Origin: Tetragenococcus halophilus subsp. halophilus DSM 20339
GTDB taxonomy: Bacteria; Bacillota; Bacilli; Lactobacillales; Enterococcaceae
DNA length: 64,000 bases
Assembly (NCBI RefSeq): GCF_003841405.1
Contig: NZ_PXYA01000001.1
Location: forward strand, 310,001-374,000
Direction: 5' to 3'
In this document: positions 8,891-16,743 of the stretch, one piece after another
Position numbering within the stretch: the stretch's first letter is position 1
How the letters are laid out: every line of letters begins with the position of its first letter
Notes under the pieces: generated by a model
Seen by the model: only the letters and a program-made list of their open reading frames with translations
What the model was told of the DNA's origin: nothing
Databases searched by the model: none
Program-made: the position numbers and the translations under genes

Positions 8891-10129
8891 GTGAATACAA
8901 AAGTAAATGAACAATTTTTACCTCTTCTATTAGGTAGTGATATAAATGTTTATGGAATGGCGCGTTCATTTCATGAAGCATATGGGACAATTTCAGAAGC
9001 GCATGGTGCTGGACAACTTTCTCCGACAAAATACAGCAAAATCGTCAATGTTCATTCTCATCCTGGTTTTTCTGAACCAGAAGGCTTTATGAAAGTCATG
9101 CGTGAATTGATGGCACAATACAAGGATGATCCTCGTAAGATTATTTTAGTTCCTTGCGGCGATGGATATACCGAATTGATTACACATAACAAAGAAGAAT
9201 TGAGTCAACGTTTTATTTGTCCAACTGTAGATGCAAAAACGCAAGAAACATTAGAAGATAAAGCGGCATTTTATAAAACTTGTGAAAAATACGGTCTACC
9301 TTATCCAGATACTCTTATTATCACAAAAGATATGGTGGAAAAAAATTCCTCTGTTGAACTACCTTTTGGTTTCCCAGTAGCTTTGAAACCCTCAGATAGC
9401 GTTGAGTACTTGGATGTTGATTTCGAAGGACGAAAAAAAGCCTTTATTTTGTATTCACAAGAAGAAGTGGATGATATTTTGGCTAAAGTTTACCAAGCAG
9501 GTTATACTTCTGAAATGATTTGTCAAAATTTTATACCTGGTGATGATTCACGGATGCGTGTATTAAATGCTTATGTGGATCACAATCATAATGTAAGAAT
9601 GATGTATTTAGGTCATCCGCTATTAGAAGACCCTACACCAGAAGCAGTGGGAAATTATGTGGCAATTATGCCTGATTATAATGAAAAAGTTTTTGATCAA
9701 ATGAAAAGCTTTTTAGAAAAAATAGAATATGTTGGATTTGCCAATTTTGATATGAAATATGATGAAAGAGATGGCGAATATAAATTATTTGAAATTAATT
9801 TGCGGCAAGGTAGAAGCAGTTTCTGTGTAACGTTAGGCGGCTATAATTTAGCGAAATATTTAGTAGAAGACTATGTATTAGAAACACCGTTTACAGAAAC
9901 GACCTATGCTCAAGGTGATAAACTTTGGTTAGGTGTGCCAGAAAAAATCTTAAAACAATACATTGCAGAAGGCCCCGATAAAGAGCAAGCGATGCAATAT
10001 TTGGCAGAAAATAAATACGGCAATACTTTATACTATAAAAAAGACATGAATTTGAAACGCTATTTGCTTGTCAAACGGATTTTTTATTTATATCATGATA
10101 GATATAAAAAATACTTTAGAAAGAAATAG
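8891..10129 (+). CDS. aslD: D-aspartate ligase (ATP-grasp)
   Basis: 412 residues from GTG 8891. ATP-grasp enzyme resembling the E. faecium D-aspartate ligase, which adds D-Asp to the epsilon-amino group of L-Lys in UDP-MurNAc-pentapeptide to build the cross-bridge. Key segments are LLLGSDINVYGMARSFHE at the N-terminus, the lysine-bearing ATP-binding FPVALKPSDS, and the metal-binding FEINLRQGRSS. The aspartate racemase gene follows after 6 bases, which strongly supports the substrate. An in-frame ATG at 8858 would add 11 residues, but it lies about 20 bases after the -10 candidate and has no ribosome-binding site. GTG 8891 has the weak site AAAGTGG, so the start is uncertain. Confidence 0.88.
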   Translation: MNTKVNEQFLPLLLGSDINVYGMARSFHEAYGTISEAHGAGQLSPTKYSKIVNVHSHPGFSEPEGFMKVMRELMAQYKDDPRKIILVPCGDGYTELITHNKEELSQRFICPTVDAKTQETLEDKAAFYKTCEKYGLPYPDTLIITKDMVEKNSSVELPFGFPVALKPSDSVEYLDVDFEGRKKAFILYSQEEVDDILAKVYQAGYTSEMICQNFIPGDDSRMRVLNAYVDHNHNVRMMYLGHPLLEDPTPEAVGNYVAIMPDYNEKVFDQMKSFLEKIEYVGFANFDMKYDERDGEYKLFEINLRQGRSSFCVTLGGYNLAKYLVEDYVLETPFTETTYAQGDKLWLGVPEKILKQYIAEGPDKEQAMQYLAENKYGNTLYYKKDMNLKRYLLVKRIFYLYHDRYKKYFRKK

Positions 10130-10135
10130 ATAATA

Positions 10136-10855
10136 ATGGAAAACTTTTTTACAATTTTAGGTGGGATGGGAACACTAGCTACTGAAAGCTTTGTACATGT
10201 ACTCAATGAGCGAACGCCTATCCGTTCTGATCAAGATTATTTAAATTACCTTTTAGTAAATCACGCAACAGTGCCTGATCGAACAGATTTTATTTTGGGA
10301 AAATCGACAGAAAATCCTTCCAGTGAACTAAAAAAAGATTTAAGACAGTATACTAAACTTCAACCTGATTTTTTTGTATTAACATGTAATACCGCGCACC
10401 ATTTTTTTGATGAATTACAAGAAGTGACCAATATTCCAATTTTGCATATGCCGCGTCTGGCTGCAGAAGTAACGAGTCAAAAATTTGGCAAAAAAACAGG
10501 GAAAACGCGTGTAGGTTTGTTAGCGACTGAAGGAACGATTAAGACCAAAGTTTATGAAAACGAATTGAATAAATTCGATCATTTAGACGTTGTTTTGCCT
10601 GATACTAACTTACAACAAGAGGTTACAAATCTGATTTATCGAGATGTGAAGGAAAGTCATTTTTGTAATGAAGAATTGTATTATCAAATATTGCAAAAAA
10701 TGACGGAAGAATACGATTGTGATGTCATGGTTTTAGGATGTACGGAGTTGTCATTGGTACAAGAAGCCACGCAAAATGAAAAATATCCGGTAGTGGATGC
10801 ACAGTCAGAACTAGCCAATGAAACGCTTCGGCTTGCTTTAAAAAATCGGAAATAA
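10136..10855 (+). CDS. racD: Aspartate racemase
   Basis: 239 residues of the Asp/Glu racemase family. The two catalytic cysteines are present: Cys84 in LTCNTAHHF and Cys202 in LGCTELSL. The N-terminal GGMGTLATESF is the family's phosphate/substrate loop. It would convert L-Asp to D-Asp for the ligase encoded 6 bases upstream; the two genes form an operon as in E. faecium. The ATG start has only a poor upstream site (AGATAATA), so translation may be coupled to aslD. A strong terminator follows. Confidence 0.9.
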   Translation: MENFFTILGGMGTLATESFVHVLNERTPIRSDQDYLNYLLVNHATVPDRTDFILGKSTENPSSELKKDLRQYTKLQPDFFVLTCNTAHHFFDELQEVTNIPILHMPRLAAEVTSQKFGKKTGKTRVGLLATEGTIKTKVYENELNKFDHLDVVLPDTNLQQEVTNLIYRDVKESHFCNEELYYQILQKMTEEYDCDVMVLGCTELSLVQEATQNEKYPVVDAQSELANETLRLALKNRK

Positions 10856-10862
10856 ACAGCTT

Positions 10863-10899
10863 AAAAACAGCAAGGAATGCGATAATCCTTGCTGTTTTT
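10863..10899. terminator. Bidirectional terminator after racD
   Basis: Perfect 14-bp stem (10863-10876 with 10886-10899), with A5 and T5 at the ends. It overlaps the last codon of the convergent minus-strand gene. Confidence 0.9.
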
Positions 10900-11923
10900 A
10901 ATTATTGATATATTTAGGTGGGTGATTGACTTTTGTAAGAAAAGTAAGAAAATCTTTAAAGTCAAAAATCAATGTTTTATCATTTCTATTTGGGTGGAAG
11001 CTGATTTTTCCTCTTACAGGGATCTGCTCGTCTATGATCAATTGTACCTTTTGCTCTTTATCAAATAATAAACCTAAAGGTGAGACAGCTCCTTGAGTAG
11101 TATGTAAAAGTTGACTTAATTTTTGCTCAGAAGCAAAGGACAAGTGTCTTTCACCGACTTCTTGTGCGATTGTTTTTAAAATAGCTCGTTTATCTTCTGT
11201 TAGGATCAATAGATAAAAGTCGTCTTTTCCTTGTAAAAATAGATTTTTCACGCTGATACCTGGTATATCAAAGTCAATTTCGTTTATAGTATAAACTGCT
11301 TTGTGTTCTAGCAATTGATAGGAAATATTGGCTTCATTCAAAAAACTATAAATTTGATGTTGAGCTTTTTGACTGATGTAGTCTTTTTTTAATATGGCGT
11401 AGTATACACCATCAACAAGACCGCGATTATTGACCAATCGTTGTCGGAGCGTTCCTTCATAGCTCATACCAGCTTTTTCCATGACTTTTCCTGAAGGAGT
11501 ATTATCTGTATCGTGAATAGCTTCGATTCGTTTAAAATCATTTTTTTCTAATAAATAAGCAATCACTTCTTCTAATGCTTCACTAGTGTAACCTTTACAC
11601 CACCAATTTTGTCCAATACAATAACCAACTTCCGCAACTTTGGCCGTTTTATCAGCAACACTTGCTGAAATTGTACCGATAAGCTGTTGACTTACTTTTT
11701 CTTCAATTCCCCAGAAAAAATAATCAACATCGATATAATTTTTTTGATATTCACTTAAATTATTCCTGACATCTTTGACTGTTTGATAGGGCTTCCAGTT
11801 AAGGTACTTTGTCACCTTACCATCATTAGCCCAATGATCAAACATTTGTTGTGCATCTTCAGGTGTTAGAAGCCGTAAATTTAATCGCTTAGTTTCTAAT
11901 CGAATAGTGCCGATATTTTCCAC
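10898..11923 (-). CDS. Fusion of a RimJ/RimL-type GNAT acetyltransferase and a ProX/YbaK tRNA-editing domain
   Basis: 341 residues with two domains. Residues 1-180 are a GNAT fold of the RimJ/RimL type: start RLETKRLNLRLLTPEDA, acetyl-CoA region EVGYCIGQNWWCKGYTSEAL, then NTPSGKVMEKAGMSYEG. Residues about 188-335 match YbaK/ProX aminoacyl-tRNA deacylases (LLEHKAVYTINEID, GISVKNLFLQGKDDFYLLI, TTQGAVSPLGLLFD), which hydrolyse mischarged tRNA(Pro). The frame is continuous, so this is one polypeptide. GTG start behind AGGAGG; the NUDIX gene lies 19 bases upstream in the same operon. The acetyl acceptor is unknown. Confidence 0.88.
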   Translation of the reverse strand: MENIGTIRLETKRLNLRLLTPEDAQQMFDHWANDGKVTKYLNWKPYQTVKDVRNNLSEYQKNYIDVDYFFWGIEEKVSQQLIGTISASVADKTAKVAEVGYCIGQNWWCKGYTSEALEEVIAYLLEKNDFKRIEAIHDTDNTPSGKVMEKAGMSYEGTLRQRLVNNRGLVDGVYYAILKKDYISQKAQHQIYSFLNEANISYQLLEHKAVYTINEIDFDIPGISVKNLFLQGKDDFYLLILTEDKRAILKTIAQEVGERHLSFASEQKLSQLLHTTQGAVSPLGLLFDKEQKVQLIIDEQIPVRGKISFHPNRNDKTLIFDFKDFLTFLTKVNHPPKYINN

Positions 11924-11942
11924 TTTCTTCCTCCTTTTTTTC

Positions 11943-12542
11943 TTATTCGAAATAGCTAATATTATTTTCTTGCATTAATTGAACTAGTTGTTCTTGAGTC
12001 GTCCTTTTTTTGGAAAGTACCGGTAAATTATCCAGAGCAAAGTAATGCATTTGGTTAGTTTCTAGATTTTCCATAAAAGAGCCGGAGAGGATTTCACAGT
12101 CAAACACTAATTTGTAATATTGAAAAGCTTGGGGGATATCTTTACGTAAATTGGTATCAAAAATGGCTTTTAATTGTTTAACTTCTACATTAAGGCCGGT
12201 TTCTTCGTAGACTTCTTTACGTGTGTTTTCCTTAGGAGAAAAACCGACATCTGCATAACCGCCAGGTAAAGACCATTCGAGTGTTTTGCTATCTTGTACA
12301 AGCAATACTTTACTATCTTGAGTAATGAATGCTCGAACATCTACTTTAGGCGTCTGATAACCAGACTCATGAGAAAATAAATCATGAATCACTTCTTGGG
12401 GTTCATTACCAAGGCTTTGAATTAACTGTAGGGCTAAATCGTTTAGTTCTTGATAACGAACAAGGTCAAATTGATCGTTGCCATAATGTAAGCCAGCTTG
12501 TGCGATAGAAAGTAATTCTTTATAGCTTGCTAGATAGTCCAT
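11943..12542 (-). CDS. NUDIX hydrolase with N-terminal helical domain
   Basis: 199 residues. The first 65 or so residues form the helical domain common to one NUDIX subgroup. The NUDIX box is GGYADVGFSPKENTRKEVYE, then ETGL; it keeps the metal-binding EVYEE core but lacks the first glutamate of the textbook pattern, as is usual in the DVGxSPxEN subgroup. Substrates in this group include ADP-ribose-like and CDP-alcohol nucleotides; none can be assigned here. The start was set at ATG 12542 because AGGAAAGG lies 9 bases upstream; an ATG three codons earlier abuts that site. First gene of the pair with the GNAT-ProX fusion. Confidence 0.85.
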   Translation of the reverse strand: MDYLASYKELLSIAQAGLHYGNDQFDLVRYQELNDLALQLIQSLGNEPQEVIHDLFSHESGYQTPKVDVRAFITQDSKVLLVQDSKTLEWSLPGGYADVGFSPKENTRKEVYEETGLNVEVKQLKAIFDTNLRKDIPQAFQYYKLVFDCEILSGSFMENLETNQMHYFALDNLPVLSKKRTTQEQLVQLMQENNISYFE

Positions 12543-12609
12543 TGCTGTCATCCTTTCCTAAGTGTAAAATTTATTGAGGTTTTCTAGTGGACAAATAAAT
12601 AGTGAATAA

Positions 12610-12720
12610 CGGACAAAAGTTCGACAGTCTATTATCTGAAAACGAAATCACGGACAACAGTTTAGAAAAATCCTATCCGAAATGCCAATCACGGAGAGAG
12701 AAATAGAAAAGTTTTATCTG
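12610..12720. repeat. Tandem palindromic repeat array 2, three copies, period 41 bp
   Basis: Units start with CGGA at 12610, 12651 and 12692, 41 bp apart. Each has a right arm exactly 25 bp later (TCTG 12635, TCCG 12676, TCTG 12717) that pairs with CGGA directly or through a G-T pair. Blocks around the arms are shared: ATCACGGA before and GAAAA/GAAAT after. Sequence differs from array 1 but the layout is the same. Confidence 0.75.
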
Positions 12721-12854
12721 AAAAGTAAGGATATAACTTTTATTTTACTAAAACGGTCGTTTCTCAACGTTTTATTCTCTATCTTTGCCCCGAATAGCCT
12801 TGAATTGCTTAGTATTTTCCCTTGAAGACTTTATACCATTCTTTCTAAATATTT

Positions 12855-12884
12855 GTTTTTTATTGTAGCATCAAGTTATAATAA
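12855..12884 (+). promoter_or_regulatory. Promoter of the DUF488-GNAT pair
   Basis: TTGTTT (12855-12860), 18-bp spacer and TATAAT (12879-12884), 28 bases before the chosen ATG. It lies inside a longer open frame that begins at 12853, which argues against that longer start. Confidence 0.6.
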
Positions 12885-12912
12885 AGGAAATAAGAAAAGG
12901 AGCCGATTTTTT

Positions 12913-13281
12913 ATGGGAAATTTACAAATAAAGCGTGCTTATGAAGATATAGAGCCTTCTGATGGCAAACGAGTTTTAGTTGATCGTATGTGGCCACGAG
13001 GGATCAAAAAGGAAAAACTAGCGTTAGCTTTATGGGAAAAAAGCATTGCTCCTACAAATGATTTACGAAAAGAATTTGGTCATGACCCAGAAAAATTTCC
13101 TTGGTTTGAAAAAGAGTACAAAAAAGAATTGGATAATAACGATAAAACACAAGAATTTGTTGAACAAATCGCAGACTGGCTGCAAGCAGATAATGTGACA
13201 CTTATTTATGGTGCAAAGGACAAAAAGTATAATCAAGCGGTCGTTTTAAAAAATTATCTGCAAGAAAAGGTAGCTAGTTAA
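12913..13281 (+). CDS. DUF488 family protein (YeaO-like)
   Basis: 122 residues. IKRAYEDIEPSDGKRVLVDR followed by MWPRGIKKEKL is the family signature, with WEKSIAPTNDLRKEFGH and LIYGAKDKKYNQAVVL downstream. The function of this family is not established. The start is ATG 12913 behind AAGGAG; an upstream in-frame start would place coding sequence over the promoter. Its stop codon overlaps the start of the next gene (TAATG), so the two proteins are translationally coupled. Confidence 0.9.
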   Translation: MGNLQIKRAYEDIEPSDGKRVLVDRMWPRGIKKEKLALALWEKSIAPTNDLRKEFGHDPEKFPWFEKEYKKELDNNDKTQEFVEQIADWLQADNVTLIYGAKDKKYNQAVVLKNYLQEKVAS

Positions 13282-13694
13282 TGAAAGAATACGAATTAAA
13301 AGAAACTAAAGATATCGCTTTGGAACAATTATTACACTTATATCAAAGTGTGGGTTGGGACAATTATACTAGCGCACCTGAAAAACTTAAAAAAGGAGTA
13401 GAATGTTCATTAAAAGTGATCACTGCTTGGGCGGGTGAACAACTTTTAGGTTTAATTCGTGCAGTTGGCGATGATTTTACCATTTTGTATATTCAAGATC
13501 TTTTGGTTTTACCTGAGTATCAAAATCAAGGTATAGCTTTTACACTAATGAAGCAATTGTTAGCCAGCTATCCGCAAGTTCGCCAAAAAGTATTAATGAC
13601 TGAAGAAGCTGCTGATGTACGTTACTTTTATGAAAAATGTGGTTTTTATTCAGCTGATAAAGGTGTAGGCGTAGCTTTTTATCGATTTGATTAA
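13281..13694 (+). CDS. GNAT family N-acetyltransferase
   Basis: 137 residues, a compact single-domain GNAT. The acetyl-CoA-binding segment is LVLPEYQNQGIAFTLMKQLL; the C-terminal FYEKCGFYSADKGVGVAFYRF is typical of small-molecule acetylases of this subgroup. The acceptor is unknown. It overlaps the DUF488 stop by one base and has no separate promoter. The T-box leader of thrS begins shortly after it. Confidence 0.88.
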   Translation: MKEYELKETKDIALEQLLHLYQSVGWDNYTSAPEKLKKGVECSLKVITAWAGEQLLGLIRAVGDDFTILYIQDLLVLPEYQNQGIAFTLMKQLLASYPQVRQKVLMTEEAADVRYFYEKCGFYSADKGVGVAFYRFD

Positions 13695-13754
13695 AGAAAA
13701 ATTAACGCTTAGCACTTGCAAAATATTTTCAGAAGTGGTTAAATAAAGCCATAA

Positions 13755-13982
13755 ATGATTGATGAAAAAGCCAACCAAACTTGTGCGACTTTTATAAGAG
13801 AGGAAAAGCCAGGCTGAAACTTTTCCAAAAGCAACCCAAGCAAGGACCACTTTTGAAACCTTTGTTGAAACAAAGGCGGCCGCGCCGTTATAGCTAATGA
13901 GGGATACAAGTTTTGTATCCAAAAATAGGTGGAACCGCGAAATTAGTCGCCCTAGTATTAGGATAATACTAGGGCTTTTTTT
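13755..13982 (+). promoter_or_regulatory. T-box riboswitch of thrS
   Basis: The T-box sequence AGGTGGAACCGCG (13927-13939) is followed by a terminator (13949-13982). ACC at 13846-13848, a Thr codon followed by ACTTTTG, is the likely specifier: it lies 81 bases before the T-box sequence, the same spacing seen in the pheST leader. Uncharged tRNA(Thr) should favour the antiterminator. The 5' limit of the leader is approximate. Confidence 0.88.
13949..13982 (+). terminator. T-box-controlled terminator of thrS
   Basis: 12-bp stem (13949-13960 with 13964-13975), 3-base loop and a run of seven T. It lies 82 bases before the thrS start. Confidence 0.92.
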
Positions 13983-14057
13983 ATTGCAAAATAAACAGGA
14001 ATTTGCAGTAAAACGCGCTTTTTCATCAATTAAAATAAATATCAGGAGGAAATAAAT

Positions 14058-15995
14058 ATGTTGAAAATCACTTTTCCAGATAATTCTGTAAAAGAATTGG
14101 AAGATGGAATCACGCCTAAAGCGATTGCTGAAGATATTAGTAAAAGCTTAGCTAAAAAAGCTTTAGCTGCTAAGTTTAATGGACAATTAATCGATTTAGA
14201 CCGTCCTATTTATGAAGATGGGGCAATTGAAATTGTTACGCCCGACCATGAAGATGCTTTGGGCATTTTACGTCATTCGACAGCTCATTTAATGGCAAAT
14301 GCAATGCGTCGTTTATATCCCAATATTCATTTTGGTGTAGGACCTGCGATTGAATCAGGTTTTTATTATGATACTGATAATGGTGAGAATCCTGTAACCT
14401 CAGAAGATTTACCAGCAATTGAAGCAAAGATGATGAAAATTGTAAAAGAAAATAATCCAATCAATCGTAAGGTGTTATCTAAAGAAGAAGCGCTTGATCT
14501 TTTTGCAGATGATCCTTATAAAGTAGAACTGATTCATGACATGCCAGAAGATGAACAAATTACAGCTTATGAACAAGGAGATTTTATCGATTTATGTCGT
14601 GGACCTCATGTTCCTTCAACAGGCCGTATTCAAGTGTTTAAATTACTTTCAGTAGCGGGAGCTTATTGGCGTGGTAATTCAGATAATCAAATGATGCAAA
14701 GAGTTTATGGTACTGCTTTCTTTGATAAAAAGGATTTGAAAGCTTATATTAAACAAAGAGAAGAAGCCAAAGAACGTGACCATCGTAAATTGGGTAAAGA
14801 ACTTGGTTTGTTTATGTTATCTTCAGAAGTAGGCTCTGGTTTGCCTTTTTGGTTGCCAAAGGGAGCGACCATTCGTCGCATTATCGAACGTTATATTGTT
14901 GATAAAGAAGTAAGTTTAGGCTATCAACATGTTTATACACCGATCATGGCTAATGTCGATTTTTATAAACAATCGGGGCACTGGGACCACTACCATGAAG
15001 ATATGTTTCCACCGATGGACATGGGCGATGGCGAAATGCTGGTTTTACGTCCGATGAATTGTCCCCATCATATGATGGTTTATAAAAACGATGTTCATTC
15101 TTACCGTGAATTGCCTATACGTATCGCAGAATTGGGACAAATGCATCGTTATGAAAAATCTGGCGCATTATCTGGTTTACAGCGAGTGCGTGAAATGACC
15201 TTAAACGATGGGCATACTTTCGTACGTCCTGATCAAATCAAGGATGAGTTCAAAAGAACACTAGAATTGATGACAGCTGTATATAAGGATTTTAATATCA
15301 ATGATTATCGTTTCCGCTTAAGTTATCGTGATCCTAATGATAAAGAAAAATATTTTGACGATGACCAGATGTGGGAACATGCGCAAATTGTTTTAAAAGA
15401 AGCTTTAGATGAACTAGGTGTGCAATACTATGAAGCTGAAGGCGAAGCAGCGTTTTACGGTCCTAAATTAGATGTTCAGGTAAAAACTGCTTTAGGGATG
15501 GAAGAAACGCTGTCTACTATCCAGTTAGACTTTTTGATGCCAGAACGTTTTGACTTAACTTATGTAGGGGAAGATGGAGAAAATACGCACCGTCCGGTTG
15601 TTATTCATCGAGGGATCGTTTCGACTATGGAACGTTTCGTTGCTCACTTGACGGAAGTATATAAAGGTGCTTTTCCAACTTGGTTAGCACCAATTCAAGC
15701 AACGATTATTCCAGTTTCTGTCGATTTACATGCTGATTATGCTTATGAAATTAAAGGTCGTTTGCAAGAAAAAGGGATTCGAGTAGAAGTTGACGATCGT
15801 AATGAGAAGATGGGCTATAAGATCCGTGCGTCACAAACACAAAAGATTCCTTATCAAATTGTAGTAGGCGACAATGAAGTGGCAGAAGCTACAGTTAATG
15901 TACGTCGTTATGGTAGTAAAGAAACAGAAGTTCAATCAGCTAATATGTTTATCGATGCGATTGTAGCTGATGTGAATAATTATAGTAGAGTATAA
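14058..15995 (+). CDS. thrS: Threonyl-tRNA synthetase
   Basis: 645 residues, full length. Domains in order: TGS (about 1-62), the editing domains (63-240, with [16 protein letters not shown] and the Zn-type [12 protein letters not shown]), the class II catalytic core (about 245-540, with [10 protein letters not shown] and the motif 2 arginine in [15 protein letters not shown]), and the anticodon-binding domain (about 545-645). It charges tRNA(Thr) in the cytoplasm. Regulated by the T-box leader directly upstream. ATG start behind AGGAGG. Confidence 0.98.
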   Translation: MLKITFPDNSVKELEDGITPKAIAEDISKSLAKKALAAKFNGQLIDLDRPIYEDGAIEIVTPDHEDALGILRHSTAHLMANAMRRLYPNIHFGVGPAIESGFYYDTDNGENPVTSEDLPAIEAKMMKIVKENNPINRKVLSKEEALDLFADDPYKVELIHDMPEDEQITAYEQGDFIDLCRGPHVPSTGRIQVFKLLSVAGAYWRGNSDNQMMQRVYGTAFFDKKDLKAYIKQREEAKERDHRKLGKELGLFMLSSEVGSGLPFWLPKGATIRRIIERYIVDKEVSLGYQHVYTPIMANVDFYKQSGHWDHYHEDMFPPMDMGDGEMLVLRPMNCPHHMMVYKNDVHSYRELPIRIAELGQMHRYEKSGALSGLQRVREMTLNDGHTFVRPDQIKDEFKRTLELMTAVYKDFNINDYRFRLSYRDPNDKEKYFDDDQMWEHAQIVLKEALDELGVQYYEAEGEAAFYGPKLDVQVKTALGMEETLSTIQLDFLMPERFDLTYVGEDGENTHRPVVIHRGIVSTMERFVAHLTEVYKGAFPTWLAPIQATIIPVSVDLHADYAYEIKGRLQEKGIRVEVDDRNEKMGYKIRASQTQKIPYQIVVGDNEVAEATVNVRRYGSKETEVQSANMFIDAIVADVNNYSRV

Positions 15996-16001
15996 AAAAG
16001 G

Positions 16002-16039
16002 TGAGATTTCAGATAAATTTGCTGAAATCTCATTTTTTT
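16002..16039 (+). terminator. Terminator of thrS
   Basis: 11-bp stem (16002-16012 with 16022-16032), 9-base loop and T-run. Confidence 0.88.
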
Positions 16040-16125
16040 AAGATAGGTCTTATTGAATTATAAGAACAAATGGATTTTACTACTTTTTAAATTCTTCTTC
16101 TTTACATACAAAAAATGCATGAAGC

Positions 16126-16154
16126 TTGAGTTTATGCAAATTTTATGCTATATT
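16126..16154 (+). promoter_or_regulatory. Promoter of the rimP-nusA-infB operon
   Basis: TTGAGT (16126-16131), 17-bp spacer and TATATT (16149-16154) with a TGC extension at 16146-16148. Predicted start of transcription near 16161. Confidence 0.75.
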
Positions 16155-16177
16155 ATAAAAGTATTGATACTAGAGTT

Positions 16178-16210
16178 GAGTGAGGGCTGAAAATTCCCTC
16201 ACTCTTTTTA
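16178..16210 (+). terminator. Terminator-like hairpin in the rimP-nusA leader
   Basis: A 9-bp perfect GC-containing stem (16178-16186 with 16196-16204) followed by TTTTTA. It lies about 17 bases after the predicted transcript start and 46 bases before rimP. This placement suggests attenuation of the operon that encodes NusA. Confidence 0.75.
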
Positions 16211-16249
16211 TGGAAAGAATTTTTCAATTACTAAAGGAGGGGATAACTG

Positions 16250-16723
16250 TTGAGTGCAGTCGTTGACACTGTAAAAGATTTGGTGATGCCCGTACTCGAA
16301 GAAAATAACTTCGAATTGGTTGATCTAGAATTTGTAAAAGAAGGAAAAAATTGGTATCTTCGTGTCTTTATTGATAAAGAAGGCGGCATTGATATTGAAG
16401 AATGTGCTTATGTAAGTGAATATTTAAGTGAGAAATTGGATAAGGCAGATCCGGATCCAATTCCGCAAGCATATTTCTTAGAAGTTTCTTCTCCTGGAGC
16501 TGAACGTCCTTTAAAAAAAGAAGAAGACTATCAAAAAGCACTTGGAGAGTATATCCATGTTTCCTTGTATGAACCTATTGATAACCAAAAACAATACGAC
16601 GGTTTCTTGCAATCCTTTGACAAAGAACAACTTGTTTTAAAGATTCGCATTAAAACCCGCGAAAAAGAGATAACGATTGATCGAAAAAAAATTGCGAAAG
16701 CCCGTTTAGCTGTTCAAATATAA
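16250..16723 (+). CDS. rimP: Ribosome maturation factor RimP
   Basis: 157 residues. The N-terminal alpha/beta domain contains [20 protein letters not shown] and [15 protein letters not shown]; the segment [15 protein letters not shown] is the family hallmark; an SH3-like domain follows. RimP binds the 30S precursor and helps assembly of the head region. Start codon is TTG 16250, supported by AAAGGAGG ending 9 bases upstream. First gene of the operon, with nusA 20 bases later. Confidence 0.96.
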   Translation: MSAVVDTVKDLVMPVLEENNFELVDLEFVKEGKNWYLRVFIDKEGGIDIEECAYVSEYLSEKLDKADPDPIPQAYFLEVSSPGAERPLKKEEDYQKALGEYIHVSLYEPIDNQKQYDGFLQSFDKEQLVLKIRIKTREKEITIDRKKIAKARLAVQI

Positions 16724-16743
16724 ATACGGAGGAATCAAAGATA

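Larger units (their letters stand above)
12543..12912. other. Divergent intergenic region holding repeat array 2
   Basis: 370 bases between the NUDIX gene and the DUF488 gene. It holds a three-copy 41-bp repeat array (12610-12720), an AT-rich stretch without features, and the DUF488 promoter at 12855-12884. Confidence 0.5.

Noticed and set aside
13650-13922. Minus-strand open frame across the thrS leader
   Set aside because: It lies over the T-box structure, has no ribosome-binding site and no recognisable protein.
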